NCBI GenBank assembly: GCA_015066625.1
Contig: SVOC01000001.1
Span: 124,001 to 188,000 of the forward strand
Length of the DNA stretch: 64,000 bases
From: Oscillospiraceae bacterium
Lineage (GTDB): Bacteria; Bacillota; Clostridia; Oscillospirales; Acutalibacteraceae
Reading direction: 5' to 3'
Shown here: piece after piece, positions 17,724-26,511 of the stretch
How positions within the stretch are numbered: position 1 is the stretch's first letter
Layout of the letters: each line of letters starts with the position of its first letter
Made by a program: the position numbers and the translations under genes
Notes under the pieces: generated by a model
The model's database searches: none
Seen by the model: the letters and a program-made list of their open reading frames with translations, nothing else
Told to the model about the DNA's origin: nothing

Positions 17724-19745
17724 TCAGAAGGTTGAGGACATATCCTGCTGAACGGTTGCAACAACATTGTCTTTTTCTGCCTTGCCTGCGGCAATTTTCT
17801 TCTGAAGCTCTGCATAATAAACATCTTCGTCAACGGGAAGTTCGATTTCCTTGCCCAGCCAGGCTGAAAGATGAGCTGCATTTGAGATGGAAAGACCTCT
17901 GATGCCTTCTTCGCCTCTTGCAACAAGCTCTTCGCCTCTGAGAACAGCGGCGGCAAATTTATTGCATACCTCGCAGTGCTGCTTGTTGCGACCGTCGGTT
18001 TCGACGTCAATCCATTCGCCTTCAATCCAGCCGAAGCCTTCTTCTGCGTTTGCACAGTGCTCGCTGGTAAGACCTTCAAGTTTATAAAGGCGGAGATTGT
18101 TGTCTTCGCATACGAGCTTACCGCCGTCAAGAGTGATTTCAAAGCGGTTTGTTCCGGGGCAGTCACCTGTTGTTGTGATGAATGTGCCTGTTGCGCCGTT
18201 TGCATATTCTGCATAGATGGTAACATCGTCTTCAACCTCGATGTCGTGCCACTTGCCTTCGTGAACGAAAGCCTTTACCTTAACGGGCAGACCGCAAATC
18301 CACTGCCAGAGGTCAAGGTTGTGGGGGCACTGATTGAGGAGAACTCCGCCGCCTTCACCCTTCCAGGTTGCACGCCATCCGCCTGAATTATAGTATGCCT
18401 GGGTTCTGTACCAATCGGTGATAATCCAGCTTACACGCTTGATTTCGCCAAGCTCGCCACTCTGAACGATTTCACGCATTTTTCTGTAAAGGCAGTTCGT
18501 ACGCTGATTATACATAATACCGAAAACAAGGTCTGTCTTTGCGGCAGCCTCATTCATTTCACGAACCTGCTTTGTGTAAACACCGGCAGGCTTTTCAGTA
18601 AGAACATGAACGCCCTTGCTGAATGCATACTGAGCAATGGGTGAGTGGTCATAGTGAGGAGTTGCGATAAGCGCAACATCAACCTCGCCGCTGTCGATGA
18701 GTTCTTCTGCACTGTTGAATGTTTTAAGAGAGGGCATAGCCTTCTTGGCAGCTTCAAGTCTTGCAGGGTCGATATCCGCAACGGCAGTGATACGAAGCTC
18801 CTTGTGGGTGCCTTTAAGGTGCATATTGATATGTGACATACCCATATTACCTGCACCGATGATACCGAATCTTACGGGCTGGATTTCATTTTCAATAATA
18901 TTGTGAATTGCGGTGCAGGCGGCGGCAAATGAAGTCATGTTGTCGGGATATACGAACTTCTTGTTCATTGCGTTTGCCGTTGCATCGTCGGGCTCAAGGT
19001 CGTCAAGACCTTCAAAGACTCTGAGATGAGGCTCAACAGAAAGGAAATAAACACCTTCCTTGTCGTCAAGCATGCGCAAAATTTCAGCAAGATGACCGTC
19101 GCCCTCACCTGCGGGAACAACGGTGTCAATTTCCGCAATGCAATCCTTGACATGGAAATATGTAACATAATCTTTCAGAAGCTTGAAGCCTTCAAGGGTA
19201 TCCGAACCGCACTGAATGTAGTTTGAGGGGTCGAAGATACAACCCATTCTGCTGCCGAAATGCTCTGCGAGTTCAAGGCATCTTTCGGTAATATCGCCGT
19301 AAATTCCCTTTTCGTTTTCGTGACAGCAAAGAATACCGTGCTCATTTGAGTAGTCAACCATTGCGGTAAGTCTTGCATAAACTTCATCTTTATATTCTTC
19401 ACGGCTCTGACCCTTTGTGAAGAAGAAGCTGAACATTCTGATGTATTTTGTTTCAAGCACTTTTGCAACCTCAACGGTCTGCTTGAATGCCTCAAAGTGG
19501 GGCGCAAAATCATCGTCAATTTCGATTTTGCCGTAGTGTGAGCCGATTGAAGAAACCTTCATTCCGTTGTCGTCAAGGAGCTTTTTCAATTCCTTTGCTT
19601 CTTCAACAGTGAAATTGGAAATGTTTTTTCCGTTAACGTTTCTCAGCTCGATATACTCGATTCCGTTTGCTTTGCAAGCGGCTATTTGCTCAATAATATC
19701 GGGCGATGCTTCGTCAGCAAATGCAGAAAATAAAAACTTTGCCAT
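17724..19745 (-). CDS. fusion: sugar isomerase/epimerase TIM barrel + Gfo/Idh/MocA dehydrogenase
   Basis: 673 residues from ATG 19745, GGAGG 9 bases upstream. Residues 1-about 260 are an AP_endonuc_2-type xylose-isomerase-like TIM barrel. The four expected metal ligands are visible: E143 (CHEN), D172 (FDPSN), H198 (FHVKD) and E238 (SVEPH). Residues about 290-640 are a complete Gfo/Idh/MocA dehydrogenase with GIIGAGNMG (294-302), TEKP (383-386) and GGGVLLNQCPHNLDLWQW (His475, Asp478). I see no frameshift or internal stop, and key residues survive in both halves, so both are probably active. The two activities are usually separate proteins. First gene of an operon with another dehydrogenase and an SDR; likely pathway is oxidation plus isomerisation or elimination of a sugar. 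Substrate unknown. Confidence 0.88.
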   Translation of the reverse strand: MAKFLFSAFADEASPDIIEQIAACKANGIEYIELRNVNGKNISNFTVEEAKELKKLLDDNGMKVSSIGSHYGKIEIDDDFAPHFEAFKQTVEVAKVLETKYIRMFSFFFTKGQSREEYKDEVYARLTAMVDYSNEHGILCCHENEKGIYGDITERCLELAEHFGSRMGCIFDPSNYIQCGSDTLEGFKLLKDYVTYFHVKDCIAEIDTVVPAGEGDGHLAEILRMLDDKEGVYFLSVEPHLRVFEGLDDLEPDDATANAMNKKFVYPDNMTSFAAACTAIHNIIENEIQPVRFGIIGAGNMGMSHINMHLKGTHKELRITAVADIDPARLEAAKKAMPSLKTFNSAEELIDSGEVDVALIATPHYDHSPIAQYAFSKGVHVLTEKPAGVYTKQVREMNEAAAKTDLVFGIMYNQRTNCLYRKMREIVQSGELGEIKRVSWIITDWYRTQAYYNSGGWRATWKGEGGGVLLNQCPHNLDLWQWICGLPVKVKAFVHEGKWHDIEVEDDVTIYAEYANGATGTFITTTGDCPGTNRFEITLDGGKLVCEDNNLRLYKLEGLTSEHCANAEEGFGWIEGEWIDVETDGRNKQHCEVCNKFAAAVLRGEELVARGEEGIRGLSISNAAHLSAWLGKEIELPVDEDVYYAELQKKIAAGKAEKDNVVATVQQDMSSTF

Positions 19746-19785
19746 AATATATAACCTCCGTGTTTCCACATAATATATCGTTCTA

Positions 19786-19813
19786 ATTTTATCATTTTTT
19801 CATAATATTTCAA
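19786..19813 (-). promoter_or_regulatory. promoter of the sugar operon
   Basis: Minus strand TTGAAA, 16 bases, TAAAAT, about 40 bases before the fusion gene's ATG. It is divergent from the lipase promoter at 19867-19895. Confidence 0.6.
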
Positions 19814-19866
19814 GTAATTAATAAAAATATTTAAACAAATTTACAAATTTGTATAACGCATTTCAA

Positions 19867-19895
19867 TTGACACGAAAGAAATCATAGGTTAAAAT
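19867..19895 (+). promoter_or_regulatory. sigma-A promoter of the lipase gene
   Basis: TTGACA (19867-19872), 17 bases, TAAAAT (19890-19895), about 30 bases before the GTG start. Confidence 0.82.
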
Positions 19896-19926
19896 CAAAG
19901 CATAATGAACCGAAAGGGGAATGACT

Positions 19927-21192
19927 GTGAAAAAAATAATTGCACTCATTATGGCGGCTGCATTGATTTTTGGTGTATTTGCTCTTCCTGCAAGTGCCGC
20001 CGAAATAAAAAACGGTAATACAAACTATCCCTACATATTTGTTCACGGTATGGGCGGATGGGGCTCTGAAAATTCTTATTATTCGCTTTCACCCTATTGG
20101 GGAGGCGGACTTATGCCCGGCTCCGATGTGGATATCGTCAGAATTCTCAATGAAAACGGCGTTGAGGCATATGCACCATCGGTAGGTCCTCTCAGCAGTG
20201 CGTGGGACAGAGCCTGTGAGCTTTATGCACAGCTTACGGGTACGGTCGTTGACTACGGCGAGGCGCATTCAAAGGAACACGGTCACGACAGATACGGTTT
20301 CAGCTACGAGGGCAAAGCCACAATGGGTGAGCCCTGGAATTTAAAGGATAAAATCAACCTTGTAGGACATTCCTTCGGCGGCGCAACGGTAAGACTTTTT
20401 ACCTCTCTTCTTGCATACGGCGATAAGGATGAAATTGCCGCGACGGGCAAGGATACAAGCCCGCTTTTCAAAGGCGGACACAACAGCATTCACTCATGTA
20501 TAACTCTTTCCGCACCCCATAACGGCTCTCAGGTTGCAAATCAGCTTATTGATCCCCGATGGACAATGGGTCTGATGTCCGTGGCATTGAATATGATTGG
20601 TATGATTTTCGGCAATGATTTTCTTGTCTTTTCATTCCAGCTGGGTCATATGGGTCTTACTCCGAAGCAGGATGAATTCCGTGCGTTTATCAGCATTGAC
20701 GGAATAAAGAGCTATTGGGTAAGCAACGATAACTGCGGTTATGATATGACTCTCAGAGGAGCTGCGGAGCTTAACGAAAAAATAAAGCTTGCACCTGCTA
20801 CATATTACTATTCATACACAACTGAAAACACCTGGAGCATTTCGAACTTAAAGCTTCCCGATAAGGGACTCAGCCCGATTTTTTATATTTCATCAATGAT
20901 GCTTGATTCAACAAAGGGCAAAACCGTTGACGGCATTAAAATAGAGGGAGACTGGGCTTTGAACGACGGAATTGTGCCTCTTGCATCGGCAAGATACCCC
21001 TCCTGCGATGAAAAAACAGCACTCAGCTACGAGGCGGAAATTGAAAAAGGCAACAGTATCCAATCGGGCAGATGGTATTATTTCAATACAATGCACGGCA
21101 TGGACCATTTTGATTTCTGCGGTACAAAGGATTACCCCCAAGGCTTTGAAGAATTCTATTTCGGTATGGTAAACACAGCAAACAGCAGATAA
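19927..21192 (+). CDS. secreted lipase, Staphylococcus/Geobacillus (family I.5/I.6) type
   Basis: 421 residues from GTG 19927; an ATG two codons earlier directly abuts the AAGGGGA ribosome site and is less likely. Signal peptide of about 24 residues ends ASA. Oxyanion region YIFVHGMGGWG, nucleophile GHSFGG (Ser at about 149), Asp in NDGIVPLASARYP and His in MHGMDHFDF complete the triad. DYGEAHSKEHGHDRYG matches the AHS-x3-GHDRYG signature of zinc-containing family I.5/I.6 lipases. Expected to hydrolyse triacylglycerols or phospholipids outside the cell. No pro-peptide is visible, unlike staphylococcal lipases. Monocistronic. Confidence 0.88.
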   Translation: MKKIIALIMAAALIFGVFALPASAAEIKNGNTNYPYIFVHGMGGWGSENSYYSLSPYWGGGLMPGSDVDIVRILNENGVEAYAPSVGPLSSAWDRACELYAQLTGTVVDYGEAHSKEHGHDRYGFSYEGKATMGEPWNLKDKINLVGHSFGGATVRLFTSLLAYGDKDEIAATGKDTSPLFKGGHNSIHSCITLSAPHNGSQVANQLIDPRWTMGLMSVALNMIGMIFGNDFLVFSFQLGHMGLTPKQDEFRAFISIDGIKSYWVSNDNCGYDMTLRGAAELNEKIKLAPATYYYSYTTENTWSISNLKLPDKGLSPIFYISSMMLDSTKGKTVDGIKIEGDWALNDGIVPLASARYPSCDEKTALSYEAEIEKGNSIQSGRWYYFNTMHGMDHFDFCGTKDYPQGFEEFYFGMVNTANSR

Positions 21193-21202
21193 GTGAAAAA
21201 CA

Positions 21203-21230
21203 AAAGCCCTCGGCGTAAGCCGGGGGCTTT
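21203..21230. terminator. bidirectional terminator between lipase gene and yebC
   Basis: 12 bp stem AAAGCCCTCGGC / GCCGGGGGCTTT with one G-T pair and loop GTAA. The minus-strand side is followed by TTTTGTTTTT, so it suits yebC best. Confidence 0.85.
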
Positions 21231-21247
21231 GTGCATAAAAAATGATA

Positions 21248-21988
21248 TTATTCAGCGTCGTCAGCGTTTTCCCAGTTATGCCATACAGCCTGAACATCGT
21301 CATTATCTTCGAACATTTCAAGCATTTTTGCCATGTTCTTGATATCGTCGGGGTTTGTAAGGGCAGTGTATGTTGAGGGCACGTATTCAACTTCTGCCGA
21401 AACAAAGGCATAGCCCTTTGCTTCAAGGTCTTCTCTTACCGCACCGCAGTCGTTGGGTTCTGTTCTGATTTCAAAAACGCCTTCATCGTCTGTAATGAAA
21501 TCCGTTGCGCCGGCTTCAAGAGCATCTTCCATAAGCTTATCCTCATCAACGCCCTCTGCCTCGATAACGATAACGCCCTGCTTTGAGAACATAAATGAAA
21601 CGCAACCGCTCTGACCCATATTTCCGCCGTACTTATCAAAGTAGTGACGGACATCGCCTGCTGTTCTGTTGCGGTTATCGGTAAGTGCTTCAACGATAAC
21701 TGCAACGCCTGAGGGGCCGTAGCCTTCGTATACGATTTCTTCGTAATCCGCACCGCCTGTTTCACCGGCAGCCTTCTTGATTATTCTTTCAATGTTGTCG
21801 TTGGGCACATTGTTTGCCTTTGCCTTTGCGATAACATCCTTGAGCTTTGAGTTTGATGCAGGGTCGGGACCGCCTTCACGGACTACAACTGCAATCTCTC
21901 TGCCGATTTTGGTGAAAATCTTTGCTCTCTGATTATCTGTCTTTTCTTTCTTTCTCTTAATGGTACTCCATTTTGAATGGCCTGACAT
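21248..21988 (-). CDS. yebC: YebC/PmpR family protein
   Basis: 246 residues, standard length. Starts [14 protein letters not shown], the family signature, with [15 protein letters not shown] and [21 protein letters not shown] further on. YebC proteins bind DNA as regulators (PmpR) and more recent work places the YeeI/YebC types at the ribosome, helping translation of polyproline stretches. GAGG lies 10 bases before the ATG, and a promoter is visible at 22025-22054. Confidence 0.95.
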   Translation of the reverse strand: MSGHSKWSTIKRKKEKTDNQRAKIFTKIGREIAVVVREGGPDPASNSKLKDVIAKAKANNVPNDNIERIIKKAAGETGGADYEEIVYEGYGPSGVAVIVEALTDNRNRTAGDVRHYFDKYGGNMGQSGCVSFMFSKQGVIVIEAEGVDEDKLMEDALEAGATDFITDDEGVFEIRTEPNDCGAVREDLEAKGYAFVSAEVEYVPSTYTALTNPDDIKNMAKMLEMFEDNDDVQAVWHNWENADDAE

Positions 21989-22024
21989 TTATAAAACCTC
22001 GCTTTTTGAAAATTCAACCTTAAT

Positions 22025-22054
22025 ATTATATATCAGCAATACGTATGTTGTCAA
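22025..22054 (-). promoter_or_regulatory. promoter of yebC
   Basis: Minus strand TTGACA, 18 bases, TATAAT. The -35 lies four bases after the stop of the upstream lipoprotein gene. Confidence 0.7.
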
Positions 22055-22057
22055 GAA

Positions 22058-22438
22058 TTATTCGTATGTACGCCAGAGTTCAAGGGTAAAGCCGTCAACG
22101 ATTTCGGGCTCGCTTTCATGCTGTTTTACAAATTTGTCGGAAAGCTCTCCGTTGAATTCGAGGGCATCGCGCTTTACGTCAAAGCAGTAAACAGTGCCGT
22201 CTTCACATTCAAGCTTGAGCACTTTGTCGCTGACTGAATATGTGCCTTTTGAGACGCGGCTTGCCATAACGGTGTAGACAAACGAGAATGTGCCGTCAGC
22301 TCTGAGAGAAAGTCGGGGATACTGCTCATCTTCCATACGGTAAACCGCAGGTTCGATGCTGTCTTTGCTTACGGGTGTGCAAGCGGCAAGGCAAATAAGC
22401 ATAGCCGCCGCAAGAATGAGTGATAAAATCTTTTTCAT
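22058..22438 (-). CDS. small lipoprotein of unknown function
   Basis: 126 residues. Signal peptide MKKILSLILAAAMLICLAAC with lipobox LAAC, Cys20 being the lipidated residue. The mature part is predicted beta-rich, with RLSLRADGTFSFVY and KGTYSVSDKVLKLEC resembling strands of small extracytoplasmic beta-barrel lipoproteins. No family recognised. It lies 12 bases after yitT and is probably the last gene of the obgE operon. Confidence 0.75.
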   Translation of the reverse strand: MKKILSLILAAAMLICLAACTPVSKDSIEPAVYRMEDEQYPRLSLRADGTFSFVYTVMASRVSKGTYSVSDKVLKLECEDGTVYCFDVKRDALEFNGELSDKFVKQHESEPEIVDGFTLELWRTYE

Positions 22439-22450
22439 AACGGTTCTCCT

Positions 22451-23311
22451 TTAAATGGATTTGTTGAAGCCTTTGCCGAGAATCTCGTTGGCTTCGCTGA
22501 TTATGGTGAAGGTTTTGTCGTCAACCTCTTTGACGGTGTTCAGAATACCCGAAACCTCGTGCTTTCTGGCAACGCAGATAAGCACGTTTTTATCATCGCC
22601 GGTGTATGCACCCTTGGCGGGCACAATGGAAACGCCTCTGGGCGACGATGAAACGATAGCTTTTGAAACAGCATCGGCTTTGTCGGTGACAATCATCAGC
22701 ATTTTGCCGTTGCCCGTGCCGTAAATCATGGTGTCGATAACCTTTGTGCTGACATAAATAATGATAATTGCATAAAGACCGCTTTCAATGCTGCGGAATA
22801 CAAGCATACCTGCGGTAACAACAACCGCATCCGCCGCAAGCACCACGTTGCCTACGGTGATATGGCGGAATTTTTTATGAACAAGTCTTGCCACGATATC
22901 CGTGCCGCCGCTGGTTGCACCGGTTATCATAATCATGCCCAGACCTGCACCCTGAAAAAGTCCGCAGAATATAGCGGCAAGGAGCTTGTCGCCCGTATAC
23001 TGAGGGACACCCACAAGCGCAAGCACGTCAAGTGCGGTTGAAAGAACAACCGTTACCCACAGAGTTCTTGCCACAAGCTGCCTGCCAAGGTAAATCCACA
23101 TAAGAATCAGCAAGGGGATGTTAAGCACAAGGTTTGCCGTACCTACGGGGAAATCAAAAAGATAATTCAGCATAACAGCAACACCGGTTACACCGCTTTG
23201 TGCGATTTCGTTGGGTACGGAAAAGCTGTTGACGCCTATGGAATAAAGAATACAGCCCACAAGCCATATTCCGTTATTTTTCAAAAGACCGAGAGCTTTT
23301 TCTTTGGTCAT
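22451..23311 (-). CDS. YitT family membrane protein (second copy)
   Basis: 286 residues from ATG 23311 (MTKEKALGLLKNNG). The frame is open upstream through the mrnC region, but that part has no homology. GAGGA in the last codons of mrnC serves as ribosome site. DUF161 membrane part with SGVTGVAVMLNYLF and ITGATSGGTDIVARL, then a C-terminal DUF2179 domain with ARKHEVSGI. The mrnC stop is 8 bases before this start. Closest in architecture to the protein at 10203-11093, but clearly divergent in sequence. Confidence 0.88.
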   Translation of the reverse strand: MTKEKALGLLKNNGIWLVGCILYSIGVNSFSVPNEIAQSGVTGVAVMLNYLFDFPVGTANLVLNIPLLILMWIYLGRQLVARTLWVTVVLSTALDVLALVGVPQYTGDKLLAAIFCGLFQGAGLGMIMITGATSGGTDIVARLVHKKFRHITVGNVVLAADAVVVTAGMLVFRSIESGLYAIIIIYVSTKVIDTMIYGTGNGKMLMIVTDKADAVSKAIVSSSPRGVSIVPAKGAYTGDDKNVLICVARKHEVSGILNTVKEVDDKTFTIISEANEILGKGFNKSI

Positions 23312-23318
23312 CTGTATA

Positions 23319-23714
23319 TCAGTCCTCGTTTCTGATAATTGAATAAAGTTCGGTGATTCTTTCGGCTTCACCTTTAAGGTAAAGCCAGCCGAAAAGGCTT
23401 TCAAGCCCCGTAGCGTAGTGATAATCCGCACTGGATGCATTCTTGGGAATTCCGCCTGTATGAGCGTTTCTACCTCTTTTGAATACTGCGGTTTCATCCT
23501 CTGTCAGCAGAGGCAGAATTTTTCTCATACTCTCTGCCTGTGCGGCGGCACAGACTCTTTTGCTTGCCGCAGTGTGCAGCGCATTGACGGGTCTGTTTGC
23601 CTCGCACACAAGCTCGCTTCTCGTAAGCAGGTCGAAAACCGTATCGCCCACAAAAGCAAGTGTCAGAGGGCTGAGGGATGAAACGTCCGTTTTCTTATCA
23701 ATCAGTAAATTCAA
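23319..23714 (-). CDS. mrnC: Mini-ribonuclease 3
   Basis: 131 residues from a TTG start at 23714. RNase III-type catalytic domain without a dsRNA-binding domain: LAFVGDTVFDLLTR (acidic catalytic helix, about 18-31) and the family motif RGRNAHTGGIPKNASSADYH near 80-99. It matures 23S rRNA ends with L3 in Bacillus. In Bacillus it lies beside cysS; here it follows obgE by 16 bases. The ribosome site is weak (GCGGGGT), and the downstream yitT depends on a site inside this gene. Confidence 0.93.
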   Translation of the reverse strand: MNLLIDKKTDVSSLSPLTLAFVGDTVFDLLTRSELVCEANRPVNALHTAASKRVCAAAQAESMRKILPLLTEDETAVFKRGRNAHTGGIPKNASSADYHYATGLESLFGWLYLKGEAERITELYSIIRNED

Positions 23715-23730
23715 GCTTTTTACCCCGCAA

Positions 23731-25002
23731 TCAGTTCACAAAATCAAATTCAAGGTCGTAAATGGAAACGGTATCGCCTTCGTTTATGCCTCTTTCGCGG
23801 AGTGCATCAATAATTCCGCTTGAAATAAGAATTCTCTGGAAATACTGCAGTGACTCATAGTCATCAAGGTCCGTGCGCTGAAGAATTTTGAGAAGCCATG
23901 GTGCTTCAACAAAATAAATATCGTCCTCAACACGGATGGTGAAGCCTTTGTCTGCCTGCTTTTCAAACAGCTCAACGGGAATTGCCTCCGCCTCATACTG
24001 CTTGATGGGAGGAAGTGTCTGCAATTTGTTCCATACCGCACTTATAAGCTCGCTTGTGCCTTCAAGAATGGGTGCGCACATTGTGTGATATTCATAACCG
24101 CGCTCTGTAAAATATTTTTCAAGCCTTTCAAGCTGTTCGTCTTCTGCAAGGTCGATTTTGTTTGCACACACAATCTGAGGACGTTTTGCAAGCTCGGGGT
24201 CGAACTTCTCAAGTTCTTTATTGATGATTTCAAAATCCTCAATGGGGTCTCTGCCTTCGCTTCCTGCGGCATCTACAATATGAACAAGCAGCCTGCAGCG
24301 GTCTACATGACGGAGAAATTCGTGTCCGAGACCGACGCCGTCACCTGCACCCTCGATAAGACCGGGGATATCCGCCATAACAAACGAACTGCCTTCACCG
24401 AGAGATACAACGCCCAGCACGGGAGTTATTGTTGTGAAATGGTAGTTTGCAATAATGGGTTTTGCCTGGCTTACAACCGAAACAAGGGTCGATTTGCCTA
24501 CATTGGGGAAGCCCAGCAGGCCTACATCGGCAAGAAGTTTGAGTTCAAGGCTTACTTCCCATTCTTCACCGGGAGTGCCGTTCTTTGCGAAACGGGGAAC
24601 CTGTCTTGTGGGAGTTGCAAAATGGGGATTGCCCCATCCGCCTCTGCCGCCTTTTGCGGCAATAAAAGGCTCGCTGCCCGACATATCCGCCATAACGGCA
24701 CCGCTTTCAACCTCTCTGATTATTGTGCCGCGGGGCACCTTGATTATAAGATCTTCGCCGCCTCTGCCGTTTTTGCGTCCGCCTGAACCGTTTTCGCCGT
24801 TGGGAGCGGTGTATTTTCTTTTGTAACGGAAGTCTGCAAGGGTTGCCAGATTATCATCAACCTGAAATACTATGTTGCCGCCTTTACCGCCGTCACCGCC
24901 GTCGGGACCGCCTGCGGAAACGTATTTTTCTCTGCGGAAGCTGACGGCACCGTTGCCGCCGTTACCTGCCTTTATTTTTATTTTTGCAATATCAACAAAC
25001 AT
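23731..25002 (-). CDS. obgE: Obg family GTPase CgtA
   Basis: 423 residues with all three Obg domains: glycine-rich N-terminal domain (about 1-158; GGNGGNGAVSFRREKYV, GGPDGGDGGKGG), G domain (about 159-330; GFPNVGKST as G1, DIPGLIEGA as G3, NKID as G4) and C-terminal OCT domain (about 345-423). Acts in 50S ribosome assembly and (p)ppGpp-linked control; in Bacillus it also gates sporulation. First gene of an operon with mrnC, yitT and a lipoprotein. The usual L21/L27 genes are not upstream. Confidence 0.97.
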   Translation of the reverse strand: MFVDIAKIKIKAGNGGNGAVSFRREKYVSAGGPDGGDGGKGGNIVFQVDDNLATLADFRYKRKYTAPNGENGSGGRKNGRGGEDLIIKVPRGTIIREVESGAVMADMSGSEPFIAAKGGRGGWGNPHFATPTRQVPRFAKNGTPGEEWEVSLELKLLADVGLLGFPNVGKSTLVSVVSQAKPIIANYHFTTITPVLGVVSLGEGSSFVMADIPGLIEGAGDGVGLGHEFLRHVDRCRLLVHIVDAAGSEGRDPIEDFEIINKELEKFDPELAKRPQIVCANKIDLAEDEQLERLEKYFTERGYEYHTMCAPILEGTSELISAVWNKLQTLPPIKQYEAEAIPVELFEKQADKGFTIRVEDDIYFVEAPWLLKILQRTDLDDYESLQYFQRILISSGIIDALRERGINEGDTVSIYDLEFDFVN

Positions 25003-25052
25003 ATGATTTTCCTTTTCCTTTGTTTGGTTTAAGACATAAATTCACATTATAA

Positions 25053-25081
25053 ATTATACCCTATAAGAAGATGATTTACAA
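25053..25081 (-). promoter_or_regulatory. sigma-A promoter of obgE
   Basis: Minus strand TTGTAA, 17 bases, TATAAT, about 50 bases before the obgE ATG. Confidence 0.68.
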
Positions 25082-25153
25082 TAGATATTTTTGCAACTTC
25101 TTAAAAATATTATAATATTTACAAATAATTCACTACCAATTTGCAGAAAAGTG

Positions 25154-25162
25154 TGTTATACT
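25154..25162 (+). promoter_or_regulatory. extended -10 promoter of the DUF512-der-ruv run
   Basis: TGtTATACT (25154-25162), an extended -10 box. No good -35 at the right distance is visible. Confidence 0.5.
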
Positions 25163-25203
25163 GTACGGTGAATTAAAATCGGGTAGTATAGGCAGGTGAG
25201 ATA

Positions 25204-26511
25204 ATGGCGGTAAAAATAAGCGGAATTGTCAAGGGCAGTATTGCCGAAAAAAAGAGAATATGTGCTGGGGACAGGCTTCTGAGTATAAACGGAAACGAAA
25301 TAAACGATGTTCTTGATTACCGTTTTTATCTCAACGAAAAAAAGCTTATTCTTTCCCTTAAAACATCTGAGGGTAAATTGAAGCTGGTGCTGATAAAGAA
25401 GGATGAATTTGAGGATATCGGTCTTGAATTTGAAACATACCTTATGGACAGGCAGAGAAGCTGCAAAAACAAATGCATTTTCTGTTTCATTGACCAGCTT
25501 CCCAAGGGTCTGAGAAAAAGCCTTTACTTCAAAGACGATGATTCAAGGCTTTCCTTCCTTTTCGGAAATTACATTACCCTTACAAACCTTACAGATTCCG
25601 AGGCTGACAGAATAATTAAAATGCATATCAGCCCCGTCAATGTATCGGTGCAGACAATGAATCCCGACCTGCGAGTTAAGATGATGGCAAATCCCAAGGC
25701 AGGCGAATCACTGAAATACCTCAGGAAGTTTGCGGATGCAGGCATTGCACTGAATACCCAGCTTGTGCTGTGTCCGGGAATAAATGACGGCGGTGAGCTT
25801 GAATACAGTCTGAATGAGCTTGCAGAGCTTTACCCTGCGGTGCAGAGCATTGCGGCGGTGCCCGTGGGTCTTTCGGACCACAGAGAGGGACTTTATCATA
25901 TTGACCCCTACACCCGTGAAACCGCAGGAGAGGTTATAGATTTAATTGACCGATTCAATGAAAAATTCAAAGAAAAACACGGTACGGTAATCGCCTATGC
26001 GGCAGATGAATTTTATCTTAAAGCAGAGCGTGAAATTCCCGATGGAGATTATTACAACGGTTTTCCGCAGCTTGAAAACGGTGTGGGAATGTGGGCTTTG
26101 CTCAAATCAGAGTTTGAGGATGCACTGTATGAGTGCACAATCACTTCCCTTGACAGAAAGGTGACTGTTGTTACGGGTGAGGCGGCATATCCGCTGATTA
26201 AGGAGCTTTCACAAAAAGCTGAAAATAAAATTAAAGGTCTTTCGGTGCAGGTTGTTGCGGCAAAAAATCATCTGCTGGGCAGCATGATAACCGTTTCGGG
26301 TCTGCTTTGCGGCAGGGATATTATCACGGCGGTTGAAGGACTTGATCTTGGCGAAGAACTTATAATTCCGCCTAACTGCCTTCGCAGTGAGGGGGATATG
26401 TTCCTTGACGATATGACGGTTGAGGAGCTTTCGGATAAACTTAAAATCAGAGTTACACAAAACGGAACCGGCGGAGAAGATTTGCTCTCTGCCCTGTCAG
26501 GAGGGATATAA
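25204..26511 (+). CDS. DUF512 radical SAM protein with N-terminal PDZ-like domain
   Basis: 435 residues. Residues 1-60 are PDZ-like (GIVKGSIAEKKRICAGDRLLSINGNEI). The radical SAM cluster is SCKNKCIFCFIDQLP (C-x3-C-x2-C, near residues 86-93). A DUF512 domain fills the C-terminal half, with GEAAYPLI and VVAAKNHLLGSMITVSGLL. The family is widespread in anaerobic Clostridia, often beside der, and has no proven function. Its stop is immediately followed by the der ATG, so coupling to a ribosome-assembly GTPase is plausible but unproven. Confidence 0.9.
   Translation: MAVKISGIVKGSIAEKKRICAGDRLLSINGNEINDVLDYRFYLNEKKLILSLKTSEGKLKLVLIKKDEFEDIGLEFETYLMDRQRSCKNKCIFCFIDQLPKGLRKSLYFKDDDSRLSFLFGNYITLTNLTDSEADRIIKMHISPVNVSVQTMNPDLRVKMMANPKAGESLKYLRKFADAGIALNTQLVLCPGINDGGELEYSLNELAELYPAVQSIAAVPVGLSDHREGLYHIDPYTRETAGEVIDLIDRFNEKFKEKHGTVIAYAADEFYLKAEREIPDGDYYNGFPQLENGVGMWALLKSEFEDALYECTITSLDRKVTVVTGEAAYPLIKELSQKAENKIKGLSVQVVAAKNHLLGSMITVSGLLCGRDIITAVEGLDLGEELIIPPNCLRSEGDMFLDDMTVEELSDKLKIRVTQNGTGGEDLLSALSGGI

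Noticed and set aside
24085..24786. 233-residue open frame on the plus strand
   Set aside because: Antisense to obgE, whose domains are complete. No ribosome site or homology.
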